Notes: a model not told the origin generated them from the letters alone. 64,000 nucleotides of DNA from CAVYVZ01 sp963772065 (GCA_963772065.1 CAVYVZ010000006.1:197628-261627); one strand, 5' to 3'; counted from the stretch's first letter, positions 1 through 10,000 are shown. Translations and numbers: made by a program.

Positions 1-64
1 ACAATCGCGCTGTAACGCATAGCCGGTTTACTTGACCTGGAGCGTCTGTTATTCATGATGCGGC

Positions 65-1231
65 GTGGATATCGATCGCCGTTCGTTCCTGGCGCTCACC
101 GCGAGCGTGCTCGCGGCCGGCGACACCTTCGGCGACGCCCCCGTTGATGTCGCTCGCATCGATCGGCAGCGCATTCTCCGCGCCGCCGGTCGATACCTTC
201 GCGATCAACCGATCACGATTACCGCCGTCCGCAGCCCACGAAGCGCCGGGGACAGTCATGAGTACTTCTCCGAGGGCGACTACTGGTGGCCGGATCCCGC
301 GAATCCCGAGGGCCCGTACGTCCAGCGGGATGGCCACACGAATCCGGACAATTTCGTGGCACATCGCCACGCGCTCATTCGCCTGAGCGTCCATGTCCCG
401 GCGCTGACCGCGGCGTGGATGGTGACGCGCGGCAAGCGATACGCGGCGCATGCGGCGCGCCATCTTCGGGCGTGGTTCATCGACTCTGCGACGAGTATGA
501 GGCCGCATCTACTCTACGCGCAGGCCATCAAGGGACGGGTCACCGGCCGCGGCATCGGCATCATCGACACGCTCCACCTCGTGGAAGTGGTCCGTGCGAT
601 CGAGCGGCTCGAAGCGTCCGCCGCGCTCTCGAAGAGCGAGCGGGACTCGGTGAAGGAGTGGTTCAGCCGGTACGTGGACTGGATGACGACACACGAGTAC
701 GGGATCGCGGAGCGCGACGCCAAGAACAATCATGGAACGTGCTGGATCGTGCAGGCGGCGGAGTTCGCCCGGCTGACCGGCCGCGCCGATGTGACAGCGT
801 TCTGCCGCGGGCGGGTCAAGGAAGTCCTCGTGCCGCAGCAGATGGCCTCCGACGGCAGCTTTCCCCTGGAGCTCGCTCGCACGAAGCCGTACGGCTACTC
901 GCTGTTCAATCTCGACGCGATGGCCACGGCGTGCCAGATCCTCTCCACCGCCAGCGACAATCTGTGGACCTTCGAGCTGGCTGACGGCCGCGGCATGCGC
1001 AAAGCGCTGGCCTTCATGACACCGTTCATCGCGGACAAGACCGCGTGGCCGCACAAGCCCGACGTCATGTATCACGACGGCTGGCCGGTGCGGCACGTGA
1101 GCCTGCTCTTCGGAGGCCTGGCGCTGAACCGGCCCGACTACATCGCGCTCTGGCGCCAGCTGGACCCTGATCCCACGATCGACGAGATCATTCGCAACCA
1201 CCCGATCCGCCAGCCGCTTCTGTGGGTGTGA
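65..1231 (+). CDS. Alginate-lyase-family polysaccharide lyase, exported
   Basis: Predicted 388-residue secreted enzyme of the alginate lyase superfamily ((alpha/alpha) toroid), which would cleave uronate polymers by beta-elimination in the periplasm. The N-terminus carries a twin-arginine-like signal (RRSFLAL, then an Ala-rich stretch to about residue 25). The NNHGTCW block near residue 220 and the YSLFNLDA block near 280 match the conserved Asn-His and Tyr regions of the family. The start is GTG at 65; the nearby ATGs at 55 and 58 are out of frame. It converges with the TerB-like gene and lies next to the uronate operon, which supports its role. The exact substrate cannot be read from the sequence. 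Confidence 0.8.
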   Translation: MDIDRRSFLALTASVLAAGDTFGDAPVDVARIDRQRILRAAGRYLRDQPITITAVRSPRSAGDSHEYFSEGDYWWPDPANPEGPYVQRDGHTNPDNFVAHRHALIRLSVHVPALTAAWMVTRGKRYAAHAARHLRAWFIDSATSMRPHLLYAQAIKGRVTGRGIGIIDTLHLVEVVRAIERLEASAALSKSERDSVKEWFSRYVDWMTTHEYGIAERDAKNNHGTCWIVQAAEFARLTGRADVTAFCRGRVKEVLVPQQMASDGSFPLELARTKPYGYSLFNLDAMATACQILSTASDNLWTFELADGRGMRKALAFMTPFIADKTAWPHKPDVMYHDGWPVRHVSLLFGGLALNRPDYIALWRQLDPDPTIDEIIRNHPIRQPLLWV

Positions 1232-1236
1232 CGGGG

Positions 1237-1815
1237 TCAGCCGGCGCGCGATTTCAGATCGTCCGCAATGGAGGCGAGCAGCTTCTTCTCCTCCGCGGAC
1301 ACGCGGCCGATGCCGAAGACGCCGCCCGACGCGGCGGCAATGCGTTCGCAGTACTCGACGAGCTCGTCGGCTGAGAGATCGGACGTCTCCGGCGATCGCG
1401 AATCGAGCATCGCGCGAATCAGGCGTCCCGCGCGCGTGAAGACCGACTCGTCGGGTTGACGGGTCATCCAGGCGGTGAGCTGCCGGTCCGCCTCGCTGCC
1501 TTCCGGGATGCCGCGGCTGCGGGCCAGGCGCACGAGCAGGTCGCGCTCGGCGCCGGTAATCCCGCCCTCGGCCCAGGCCATCCGCAGCACAGGCACCAAC
1601 GGAAGAAGGCTGACGGTGTCGGGCGTGAAGCCAAGCGTTTTGAGCTCCTGAAGCAGCGCCGGGTTGTCGACGCCAATCTTCTTCGCCATCTCCTGCCGAT
1701 CCTGCTCGGTCGCGGAGGCCTGGCGCATCTTCTCGATCAGCTCGCGATCCTTCTTGCGGAAGTAATCGTCTTCGAGCGAGCGGCCGCGCTCGCGGATCAT
1801 GTCCTTGTCAGGCAT
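1237..1815 (-). CDS. TerB-like cytoplasmic protein of unknown function
   Basis: A 192-residue soluble protein without signal peptide. The first 60 residues are charged and probably helical. The region from about 65 to 185 (MAWAEGGITGAERDLL, then a C-terminal EEKKLLASIADDL segment) has the all-helical acidic pattern of the tellurite-resistance TerB/DnaJ-N fold, in which a first helix is followed by conserved acidic residues. It lies downstream of the TonB receptor on the same strand, separated by 135 bases that hold short repeats, so it may not belong to that operon. No ter gene partners are visible. The family call is by pattern only. Confidence 0.55.
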   Translation of the reverse strand: MPDKDMIRERGRSLEDDYFRKKDRELIEKMRQASATEQDRQEMAKKIGVDNPALLQELKTLGFTPDTVSLLPLVPVLRMAWAEGGITGAERDLLVRLARSRGIPEGSEADRQLTAWMTRQPDESVFTRAGRLIRAMLDSRSPETSDLSADELVEYCERIAAASGGVFGIGRVSAEEKKLLASIADDLKSRAG

Positions 1816-1841
1816 CCAGGAATCCTAGCATCACAGCGAAT

Positions 1842-1907
1842 CTGGAATCAGGAATCAGGGATCAGGGATCACGGCTGTCTCAGGAAACTGGGAATCAGGG
1901 ACCAGGA
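1842..1907. repeat. Short degenerate tandem repeat, GGAATCAGG type
   Basis: Between the TerB-like gene and the TonB receptor gene the sequence repeats GGAATCAGG and GGATCAGG in tandem, then again as GGGAATCAGGGACCAGG. It is non-coding and resembles the GGGAATCGGGGATCGGGG motif found inside dusB near 60970, which suggests one family of short repeats in this genome. Confidence 0.6.
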
Positions 1908-1950
1908 CCCTAGGACGGCCCTGCTCCCTGCATCCTGATTTCTGTTCCCG

Positions 1951-4900
1951 TCAGAACGTGAGCCGCACGCCGAGCTGCACCTGACGCGGCGGCGCGGTGG
2001 CGTTGACGAACCCGAACCCCGAGTTCTGCAGGTTGCCTTCCGGATTGCGGAAGCTCACGCGATCGAACAGGTTGAAAACGTCCGCCTGAAACTGCAGCCG
2101 CGTGTCGCCGATGATGCGGAAGCCCTTCCGGAACGAAACGTCCCACACGTGAAGCCCGTGACCGCGGAACTCACCGCGGCCCGTGTTTCCGCGCCGATCC
2201 TCGGGTGAGGCCGAAAACGCCGCGATGTTGAGCCATCGAACTCGTCCGTCCGGCTGCACGCGCTCAGATTCGGGCGCGAACGGCTCGCCATTCAAATCGG
2301 CGCGCCTGACGCCGATGGAGGTCGGGCCCGTCACCGTGAACGGCTGGCCAGACTGGAACCGTGCGATGCCGCTGACTTCCCAGCCGCCAAGCACGCGCCC
2401 GACGATGCCCTGCTCGTCGCGGAAGATCGGCAGCTGCCATGTCCACGTTCCAACGAGGATATGCGGGCGATCGAAATCGCTCGGACCGTAGTTGAACGAC
2501 CTGTTCTGGTAGTCCTCCGAGTTGTCGCCGTTGCCGCTCGCGTCGTCGCGGGCGCGGCTGAGCGTGTAGTTCAGCGTCCAGCGGAGCGCGCCTTTGCGGC
2601 GCGAGAGGAACAGCTGCAGCGCGTGGTAGTCGGATTCCGCGTCGGAGAGGCGCAGACGGATCGCGGAGTAGCCACGATACGGGCGCAGGAAGTTGTTGTT
2701 GGCGCGCTGTGCCGCCGGAAGCGCCGCGTTCGCCGCGGCATCCGCGAGCGACGGCTGATTGATGTCCGGCTGCCGCAGCAGGTTCTGGCCCTTGCTCCCC
2801 ACGTAGCCGACTTCCCCGAAGATGCCCCAGCGCAGCTCCTTCTGAAGGGTCATGCTCCAGGTCCACGATTTCGGCACTTTCAGGTCCGGATCGATCGAAC
2901 CGATCTCGGCGATCGGCGCGAGCGCCGGTACGGCGCCCCCTCCCGGTGCCGCAAGGTTGCCGTTCTCGTACTCCGAGCTGAGCGAATACGGCGGGTTGGT
3001 GATGATCGCCGGCGCGCCGAAATAGAGGTTTCCTTCCGGACGGTCATAGAAAAGACCCACGCCGCCGCGGATCGCCATGTCGCTCTCGTTGGTCGGCGTC
3101 CAGGCAAAGCTGAAGCGCGGCGCGAGCAGGTGCTGCGCATCGTAGAAGCCGCGCGGCGCTCCGTCGGGCACGGCGAGCACCAGCGGGCTGTTGCCGATCG
3201 GCACGCGGCCCAGTTCTTCCTCGGGAACCCCATCGCCCGCTCGGACCATTCCGTTGTACCGATCACCCACGCCAGGCACGAGCGTGCCGTTGCGGTTCAC
3301 GGTCACGGCACGCGCCGGGTCGTACCGCGAGGGCACGAAGCTCGCCATGTTGTTCGACTGCGTGTAGATCGGCTGGTGCCACGTGTAGCGGAATCCAGCC
3401 TCGATGCTGACGTTCCGTGACAGGCGCCAGTTGTCGGACATGAAGCCCTCGGCCTGCCAGAAGCGGAACAGCCCGATCTGATCGAGCTGCGCTTCGCGGT
3501 ACGTGCGGAAGTTCCCGAGCAACGCGTCTGCGAAACCGTTGCCCGTAGATTGCGGATTCCCCGAGGGGTTGAACGACACGAATCCCGCGTAGTTCGATCG
3601 GCTGTTCTGGTCCTTGCGATTCCGGATCGCCATGCCTCCGAACTTCAGCGTGTGCGCGCCCTTCAGCCACGTGAAGTTGTCCATGGCCGAAATGTCGGTG
3701 GTCGGAGAGATCAAAGACTGCTGGGCGCCGCGGAACGTCGCGTAGCCGGCCACATCGACGTCCGGAATGCTGTTCTCGAAGCGTCCGCCGCCGCTGAACA
3801 GCTGCGGGAATGCGAATCCATACGTGTCGCGTTCCCAGGCCTCGCCGAGCGGCGGGATGCGCTGCCCGTTCCACGATGCGTTCGCCTTGAACTCGTTCAC
3901 CATGTTCGAGCCGAGCGTCCAGTTGTGCGCCCACCATGTAGTTCCGGCCCGGGCGCTTGCGGTTCGTCGGAATCGTCGGCAACTGCGACGTGATGAAGGT
4001 CCCGTACGGGTCGACGAGGTCGTAGTTGTCGCGGATCAGCCGTACCGTGTACCGCTGGGCGGCTCCGGCCATCCAGTCCAACCGCAGGAGATCCTGCCGG
4101 AAGTCGAACGGATTGTCCGCCTGGAACAGCGAGTTGTTCGAGCGGGCGGCGTCCTCGTAGAAGGCGGCCTGCTGCTCCATCGCCGTGTAAACGGCCGCCA
4201 CCGCGCGCCCGTCGGGGGTGATTCGGCTTGCCGGAATGATGTTGCCCGGAAACGGCTGCCCGGTGAGCGGGTCGCGCAACACCGTGGCGACCGCGCTGAA
4301 GTCGCCTTGCCGCATCGCGCGCGTCGGCATGGTGCGCTGGGTCGGATTGGTCGACCGGCGGATGTAGCGCCACTCCTCGCCGGCGAAGAAGAACAGCTTC
4401 CCTTTGACGATCGGACCGCCGAGGCTTCCGCCAAAGTTGTTGTACTTCAGCGGCGCCTTGGCGACGTTCTGCACTTTCGCGAAGTACGTGTTCCCATCCA
4501 ATCCGTCGTTGCGGTGGTATTCGAAGAGGCTTCCCGTCAGATCGTTGCTGCCGCTGCGCGTCACGACGTTGATCGCGGCGCCCGAGTTGCGGCCGTACTC
4601 AGCCGAGAAGTTCGACGTCTTGATGTTGACTTCCTCGATGAAGTCGATGCCGACGTTGCTGATCTGGCTGTTGTTGCTCCCGGAATCCATGTTGAAGCCG
4701 CCATCGACCGTCAGCAGGCTGGCGTTGTTGCGGCTCCCGTTCACCGACGTCGCAATGCTCAAGCCGGTCATGATGTTGAGGGCGTCGTCGTTGAGGAGCG
4801 GCGAACCGGGAATCAGTGACGCCAGCTGCATGTAGTTGCGCCCGTTCAGCGCGAGGTTCTGCACCTGCTCGCGATCGATCACCCGCGCGACCTCGCCGGA

Positions 4901-5302
4901 GACGGTGTTGACCGTTTCGCCGGCGGCGGACACCACCGTCACGACTTCCTCGACGGCGCCAACGGACAGGGCGAAGTCGACCGTCACGCGGCCGTCGGCG
5001 ACGAGGTTGTAGCCGCTCTTGACCTCTTTCTTGAAGCCTGGCAGTTCGCTGGTCACGGTGTAGCTTCCGATCGGCAGCGACACGATCACGTACGCGCCGC
5101 GCTCGTCGGTAATTGCACTCTGCGTGTACCCGATCCGCGTCTCGGTCACGGTGACGGTGACGCCTGGCAGGACGCCACCTGACGAGTCCGCGACGGTGCC
5201 GGAAATACGGCCGGTGTTGCTCTGGGCCGCGGCGCTCGCGCCGCCAATCAGCGTGGCGAGCAGACAGAGCCACGCCGCCGAACGATAAAGACTGCTAGTC
5301 AT
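1951..5302 (-). CDS. TonB-dependent receptor with carboxypeptidase-regulatory N-domain (Oar-like), frame-broken
   Basis: Outer-membrane receptor that probably imports oligosaccharides released by the neighbouring lyases. A signal peptide (start MTSSLYRSAAW) is followed by a carboxypeptidase regulatory-like Ig domain (GRISGTVADSSGGVLPGV), a plug (LALNGRNYMQL, VNGSRNNASLLTVDGG) and a large beta-barrel ending in VQLGVRLTF with the usual terminal Phe. The ATG at 5302 has GGAG seven bases upstream; the reading frame stays open 33 bases further to 5335. The frame breaks near 3940: after RPGRNYMV the reading continues one base away as AHNWTLGSNMVNEF, so one extra G in a GGG run is likely. The joined protein is about 1,115 residues, normal for the family. 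Confidence 0.88.
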
Positions 5303-5321
5303 CTCCCTGCTCCTGTCGCTA

Positions 5322-6710
5322 TCAAGGTGTTTCAATACGATCGCCCGAGACTTCGACGACGACGACGGTTGCCATGGGATCGAGAATCGGTCGCTCGATG
5401 ACGAGGAACGCCTTCCCGTTCTCCCTCTTGAGCTCGACGGGAGCCCCGTCAGCGAGGCGGTACGCGCGCTTCACCGTGTTCTTCATTGCCGGGATTTCGA
5501 ACGGCGCGCGCGGTTCGTCGAAAAACGTGAAGTACAGCTTCCCGGGCTTCGCGGTCACGCGCCACTGTGTCTGTTGAAGAAAGAGCGGATTGCCGCGCAC
5601 GTCTTTCGCGCCGCTGGAGCTGAGCTCGCCGAGCTCGGCGCCGAACGGGGACTGGCCCGCTCCGTAGACGGCCTCGCCGTTCACCTTCAGCCAGTCCCCG
5701 ACGTGACGAAGCGCGTCCTGGCTGGCAGGGGGGATGACGCCGTCGGCCATGGGGCCGACGTTCAGCAGGTAGTTACCGCCCTTGCTGACGATGTCGATCA
5801 GCTTGAAGGTGATGAGACCGGGTGACTTCCAGTCCTTGTCGTAGGTCTTGTACCCCCACGTGTGATTGATCGTGGCGGGCACTTCCCACGCGGTCTTCTG
5901 GACCTCGGCGGGGATCACGTTGTCGCCCGTGCTCACATAATCACCCTCGACGCCCAATCGGCCGTCGATGAGCGTCCTGGGCTGCAGGGAACGAACGATG
6001 TCGACAAAGCGCTGTCCCCGCTCCTTCGTCATCAACCGCGGCGTGTCGAACCAGATCAGCGCCACCGGACCATAGCTGGTGAGGAGCTCGCGGACCTGCG
6101 GTTCGGCTTTTTCGCGAAGGTATTTGTCGTAGGCGCCGCTCTTGTCCTTCGTGTCGTCGGGGGGAAAGTCCCACTCGTTGCCCGCGCCGCCGGGCTCGTG
6201 CCAATCCTGCGCCTGCGAATAGTAGAAGCCGAGCCGCATCCCCTGCTTCGCGCACGCCGCGGCGAGCTCCTTCAGGACGTCACGCTTGAACGGCGTCGCC
6301 TCGACGACGTCGAAGGAACTGACCTTCGAGTCGAACAGCGCAAACCCATCGTGATGCTTGGAGGTGATGACGATGTACTTCATGCCCGCGTCCTTCGCCA
6401 GCCGCACCCACGCGTCCGCGTCGAACTTGACCGGGTTGAACTGCTTCGCGAGCTGCTCGTAGTCGCGCACCGGAATCCGCGCGCGGTTCATGATCCACTC
6501 GCCGATGCCCGGAATGCGCTTCCCCTTCCACTCGCCCGCGGGAATGGCGTACAGGCCCCAATGGATGAAGAGCCCGTACTTCGCCTCGTGGAACCACGCG
6601 AGACGCTCGCGCCGCGCGGCGTCCTCGGCCTGGCCCGCCGCGATCGACGACGCGGCCGCCATCGCAGCCGCGAGACAGAGTGCTCCCGCGACGATGCGCT
6701 GCTTCCACAT
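5322..6710 (-). CDS. Alpha-L-fucosidase, GH29 family
   Basis: Secreted or periplasmic 462-residue glycosidase that releases alpha-L-fucose by a retaining mechanism. The signal peptide is about residues 1-25. GH29 landmarks are YGLFIHWGLYAIP near 45, ITSKHHDGFALFDS near 115, FYYSQAQDW near 160 and LIWFDTP near 220, whose Asp is the expected nucleophile; GNYLLNVGP near 310 closes the catalytic barrel. A strong AGGAGG lies five bases before the ATG and overlaps the stop region of the upstream gene, indicating coupling. The C-terminal beta domain is short. It implies that the target polysaccharide is fucosylated, as in brown-algal or plant material, though the linkage is not knowable here. Confidence 0.9.
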   Translation of the reverse strand: MWKQRIVAGALCLAAAMAAASSIAAGQAEDAARRERLAWFHEAKYGLFIHWGLYAIPAGEWKGKRIPGIGEWIMNRARIPVRDYEQLAKQFNPVKFDADAWVRLAKDAGMKYIVITSKHHDGFALFDSKVSSFDVVEATPFKRDVLKELAAACAKQGMRLGFYYSQAQDWHEPGGAGNEWDFPPDDTKDKSGAYDKYLREKAEPQVRELLTSYGPVALIWFDTPRLMTKERGQRFVDIVRSLQPRTLIDGRLGVEGDYVSTGDNVIPAEVQKTAWEVPATINHTWGYKTYDKDWKSPGLITFKLIDIVSKGGNYLLNVGPMADGVIPPASQDALRHVGDWLKVNGEAVYGAGQSPFGAELGELSSSGAKDVRGNPLFLQQTQWRVTAKPGKLYFTFFDEPRAPFEIPAMKNTVKRAYRLADGAPVELKRENGKAFLVIERPILDPMATVVVVEVSGDRIETP

Positions 6711-6718
6711 GACGCCTC

Positions 6719-7120
6719 CTACGCGGCCGGGTTGGCGGCCGGCGCCTCGACGGCGTCTGTGCGCTCCGCGGGCGCCTCCGTGGCGACGTACCGCGGCACG
6801 TAGCTGCCCTTCGGCACTTCGATGCGGATGCGGGCGTCGGTGAGCTCGTTCGCGTACACCGACTCCAGCTTCTGCCGGAGCGCATAGGCCCGCCGGCGTA
6901 CGCTCGAGTCGCTGTCGGTCGAGTACGCCGCGGGCCGGCCCATCGCCTCGACGGCGATCAGATACTCGTGCAGCGCTGCGCCGCGGCCTGCGATTTCCAT
7001 CTCGCAGATGTAGCGCAGGAAGTTGCGCACCTGACTGGCGCGGGTGAAAGTGGCGCTCTGAAGAACCTGCTCCAGGGCGGCGCGCTTCTCGACGTCACGA
7101 AACTGCGGTGTCGTATTCAT
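6719..7120 (-). CDS. Small stand-alone PKGSYVP-domain protein
   Basis: A 133-residue soluble protein. Its core (FLRYICEMEIAGRG, LHEYLIAVEAMGR, VRRRAYALRQKLE, EVPKGSYVPRY) matches the helix-rich N-terminal domain that in acidobacterial proteins usually sits before TPR, winged-helix or membrane segments. Here it stands alone with only an Ala/Pro-rich tail. It lies between KDG kinase and fucosidase in the uronate operon, with 14- and 8-base gaps. The arrangement of basic residues would suit DNA or partner binding, so an accessory regulator is possible. Function is unknown; the family resemblance is from memory of the motif. Confidence 0.6.
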   Translation of the reverse strand: MNTTPQFRDVEKRAALEQVLQSATFTRASQVRNFLRYICEMEIAGRGAALHEYLIAVEAMGRPAAYSTDSDSSVRRRAYALRQKLESVYANELTDARIRIEVPKGSYVPRYVATEAPAERTDAVEAPAANPAA

Positions 7121-7134
7121 AGCTGCTCCCAGGG

Positions 7135-8163
7135 TTACCGATTCACGCGGCCGCTGGCGTCGCCGGCGGCAAGTCGATCGACTTCGTCCACGGACATCCG
7201 ATTGAAATCTCCCGGTATGGTCTGCTTGAGGGCGCTGGCGGCCACGGCAAAGCGCAACGAGGCCGCGGGGTCGCGGCCCGTCAGCAGGCCGAAAATCAGG
7301 CCACCGGCGAAACTGTCGCCGCCGCCGACACGGTCCACGATTCGAACGTCGTACCGCTGGCTGCGGTGAAACGCGCCGGATGCGGCGTCGTAGAGCACCG
7401 CGCTCCAGCCGTTGTCGCTCGCCGACACGCTCTCGCGGAGCGTGACCGCCACCTGCTTCGCGCCGAGGTCGTTCGCGACCTGCGTGGCGGCCGTGCGGTA
7501 GCCCTCGACGTCGAGCTCGCCGGCGGTGACGTTCGCGTGCGGGACCGTGACGCCGAGCGACGCCTGCAAGTCTTCTTCGTTGGCGATGAGGAGGTCGGTC
7601 ATCGACGCCAGCGGCCGCATGGTCTTCTGCGCCTCGGCCTCGGACCAGAGCTTCTTGCGGAAGTTGAGGTCGAGGCTCACGCGGGCTCCCGCCGCCTTGG
7701 CGGCCTCGATCGCTTCGCGCGTGCAGGCGGCCGCCGACGCACCGAGGGCCGGCGTAATCCCCGTACAGTGGAACCACGACGCGCCCGCAAAGACCTTGGC
7801 CCAGTCGACGGTGCCGGGCTTCATCTCGCTGATCGCGGAGCGTGCCCGGTCGTAGATGACGGTGGAGGCGCGCTGACTCGCGCCCGTTTCCACGAAGTAG
7901 ACGCCGACCCGATCGCCGCCGCGCACGATGTGCTCGACGCGGACGCCTTCCGCACGGAGCGCCTTCACCGCGGCCTCGCCGATCGCATGCGCCGGCAGCC
8001 GCGTCACGTAGTGGCTTTCCAGCCCGAACTGCGCGAGGCTCACCGCGACGTTGGCCTCACCGCCTCCCCACGTCGCCTGGAACACGGGCGACTGCAGAAA
8101 GCGCTCGTACCCGGGCGGGTTGAGCCGCAGCATGATCTCGCCGAAGCACACGGTCTTGGCCAT
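7135..8163 (-). CDS. kdgK: 2-dehydro-3-deoxygluconokinase (PfkB family)
   Basis: Cytoplasmic kinase (342 residues) that phosphorylates 2-keto-3-deoxygluconate to KDPG with ATP. PfkB/ribokinase fold: the first strand GEIMLRLNPP and the WGGGEANVAVSLAQFG motif 1 near 32 bind the sugar, and DRVGGGDSFAGGL near 280 holds the catalytic Asp and anion hole. Length is normal. It directly follows the KDPG aldolase gene on the transcript (21-base gap), so kinase and aldolase supply consecutive steps. An alternative sugar specificity is possible, but the eda, kduD and kdgF neighbours make KDG the expected substrate. Confidence 0.93.
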   Translation of the reverse strand: MAKTVCFGEIMLRLNPPGYERFLQSPVFQATWGGGEANVAVSLAQFGLESHYVTRLPAHAIGEAAVKALRAEGVRVEHIVRGGDRVGVYFVETGASQRASTVIYDRARSAISEMKPGTVDWAKVFAGASWFHCTGITPALGASAAACTREAIEAAKAAGARVSLDLNFRKKLWSEAEAQKTMRPLASMTDLLIANEEDLQASLGVTVPHANVTAGELDVEGYRTAATQVANDLGAKQVAVTLRESVSASDNGWSAVLYDAASGAFHRSQRYDVRIVDRVGGGDSFAGGLIFGLLTGRDPAASLRFAVAASALKQTIPGDFNRMSVDEVDRLAAGDASGRVNR

Positions 8164-8184
8164 CTTGGCTCTGAACTCTCCGCT

Positions 8185-8865
8185 CTAGGCTCTGGGCCTG
8201 GCGCTCTCCCGCGCCTGCTGTACCGCGTTCACGAAATGTCGTGCGTTTTCGGTGACGACCTCGAAGCGCCGCTCCGCTACCGCCTTCGCATCGACCATCG
8301 ACGTTCCAACTCCAAGCGCGACGGCTCCGGCCTTGATCCAGTCGCCGGCGTTCTCCTTCGTCACACCGCCGGTCGGCATCAGCTTCACCTGCGGCAGCGG
8401 CGCGAGCACGTCCTTGATGTATCCAGGCCCAAGCGCGGTTGCTGGAAACACTTTCACGACGTCGGCGCCGGCTTCCCACGCGGTGAGGATCTCCGTCGGA
8501 CTGAAGCAGCCAGGCGCCGACACGACGTCCCGCTCACGGCAGACGTCGATGACCTCGCGCTTGTAGACCGGGCTCACAAGAAATCGCGCGCCGGCATCGA
8601 TGACCTGCCGCGCCGTCTGTGCGTCGATCACCGTGCCCGCGCCGAGCAGGAACTCCGCCGGCAGCTTGGGCGCGATCTGCGCGATCAGCTCCACCGCGCG
8701 CGGCACGGTCATCGTGATTTCGAGCGCGCGCACGCCGCCCGCCAGCAGCGCGTCGACCACCCCCTGCACCAGCTCGGGGTCGCGCAGGCGGATCACCGCC
8801 ACGACCCCGCTCGCTTCAATCGCCCGTAGAACGTCCGGCCGCGATCGGCCTGTTGCAGTGCTCAT
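8185..8865 (-). CDS. eda: KDPG/KHG aldolase
   Basis: Class I aldolase (226 residues) that splits 2-keto-3-deoxy-6-phosphogluconate into pyruvate and glyceraldehyde-3-phosphate in the cytoplasm. Conserved blocks are VVAVIR at the N-terminus, ALEITMTVP with the active-site Glu, LLGAGTV, FLVSP, and VVKVFPA carrying the Schiff-base Lys near residue 137, followed by KLMPTGGV. The ATG lies one base past the TGA of kduD, a translationally coupled junction. The C-terminus is about ten residues longer than in E. coli Eda. This is the last carbon-splitting step of the uronate route encoded here. Confidence 0.94.
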   Translation of the reverse strand: MSTATGRSRPDVLRAIEASGVVAVIRLRDPELVQGVVDALLAGGVRALEITMTVPRAVELIAQIAPKLPAEFLLGAGTVIDAQTARQVIDAGARFLVSPVYKREVIDVCRERDVVSAPGCFSPTEILTAWEAGADVVKVFPATALGPGYIKDVLAPLPQVKLMPTGGVTKENAGDWIKAGAVALGVGTSMVDAKAVAERRFEVVTENARHFVNAVQQARESARPRA

Positions 8866-8866
8866 G

Positions 8867-9634
8867 TCAGCGTCCCATCCATCCGCCGTCCACGACTAGC
8901 ACATGGCCGTGCACGTAGTCCGAGGCGCGCGATGCGAGAAAGAGCGCGGCGCCGGCGAGGTCCTGCGGCGCGCCCCAGCGTCCCGCGGGAATCCGGTCGA
9001 CGATCTGCTTGTTCCGAACCGCATCGTCCTGCAGCGCGCGCGTGTTGTCGGTCTGCATGTATCCGGGGGCAATCGCGTTGACGTTGATCCCGTGCGGCGC
9101 CCATTCGTTGGCGAGCGCTTTCGTCAGCTGCGCGACGCCGCCCTTGGCCGCCGCGTATCCCGGCACGTTGATGCCGCCCTGAAACGACAGGAGCGACGCG
9201 ACGTTGATGATCTTGCCGCCCTGCCCGCGCTCGATCATGTGCGTCGCCGCCGCACGCGAGAGCCTGAACATGCTGGTCAGGTTGACCTCGATCACCTCGT
9301 CCCAGAATGCGTCGGTGTGCTCCGCCGCCGGTTGCCGGCGGATGATGCCGGCGTTGTTCACCACGATGTCGAGCGCGCCGAATGCCGCGACCACCTCGGG
9401 CACGAGGCGATCGACGGCGGCCCGATCGCCGAGGTCTGCGGTGACGCAGCGCGTGCTGTCGCGGCGAATCTTCTCAATCGTGGCCGCGGTGTCGGCGCAG
9501 GGCCGCTCGCTCGCGTGGAGAGCCACCTGCGCCCCCGCCGTCGCCAGCGCGACGGCCATCGCGGCGCCGAGCCCGCGCGACGCGCCGGTCACGAGCGCCA
9601 CCTTTCCGCCGAGGTCGAAAAGCTCATTCGCCAC
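8867..9634 (-). CDS. kduD: 2-deoxy-D-gluconate 3-dehydrogenase / DKI reductase (SDR)
   Basis: Short-chain dehydrogenase (255 residues) expected to reduce 2,5-diketo-3-deoxygluconate, or 4-deoxy-5-keto-uronate in alginate pathways, to 2-keto-3-deoxygluconate. The start MANELFDLGGKVALVTGASRG shows the TGxxxGxG dinucleotide motif; NNAGIIRR near 95, a Ser before GYAAAKGGV with the catalytic Tyr-x3-Lys near 158, and IAPGYMQTDNTRAL complete the SDR signature. The MQTDNT segment is typical of KduD rather than general SDRs. It sits between kdgF and eda with gaps of six and one bases. Confidence 0.9.
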   Translation of the reverse strand: MANELFDLGGKVALVTGASRGLGAAMAVALATAGAQVALHASERPCADTAATIEKIRRDSTRCVTADLGDRAAVDRLVPEVVAAFGALDIVVNNAGIIRRQPAAEHTDAFWDEVIEVNLTSMFRLSRAAATHMIERGQGGKIINVASLLSFQGGINVPGYAAAKGGVAQLTKALANEWAPHGINVNAIAPGYMQTDNTRALQDDAVRNKQIVDRIPAGRWGAPQDLAGAALFLASRASDYVHGHVLVVDGGWMGR

Positions 9635-9640
9635 GCGTCC

Positions 9641-10000
9641 TCAACGGGTCTCCGGGAGAAAGTCTTCGCGCACCGGCGTGAAGATGTCGACGAGCACAAC
9701 TTCCTCGTCGAGGATCGTCGCGCCATGCGGGAGCCCCGGCGGAAAATGCAGCACGTCGCCGGCCGCCGCGAGGCGTTCGGTGCCGTTGATCGTGAAGAGC
9801 ACGCGTCCACGCTCGACGATCGTCATCTGCTCGTGCGGGTGCGTATGAACGGAGGTCACCACGCGGGGCCGGAACCGCAGGCGGCACACCATCAGGCGGT
9901 CGCCCCAGATCATTTGCCGCTCGATGCCGTCGGCAATCTGCTCGACAGGAATCGTCGACCAGTCGCGGTGCTGAAATGCGCTGACAGCTCCCGTGCTCAT
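9641..10000 (-). CDS. kdgF: Cupin enzyme KdgF, unsaturated uronate converter
   Basis: Single-domain cupin (119 residues). KdgF accelerates linearisation of 4,5-unsaturated monouronates produced by pectin and alginate lyases. Visible cupin motif 1 is HTHPHEQMTIVERGRV near residues 52-67 with metal-binding His/Glu, and motif 2 is GDVLHFPPGLPHGA near 81-94. The C-terminal DIFTPVREDFL is characteristic of this subfamily. The ATG overlaps the stop of the upstream isomerase by four bases (ATGA), so translation is coupled. Context with kduD, eda and kdgK makes KdgF much more likely than a generic cupin. Confidence 0.88.
   Translation of the reverse strand: MSTGAVSAFQHRDWSTIPVEQIADGIERQMIWGDRLMVCRLRFRPRVVTSVHTHPHEQMTIVERGRVLFTINGTERLAAAGDVLHFPPGLPHGATILDEEVVLVDIFTPVREDFLPETR

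Noticed and set aside
55..60. Two ATGs upstream of the alginate-lyase-family gene
   Set aside because: Both are out of frame with the enzyme; the GTG at 65 gives a proper signal peptide.
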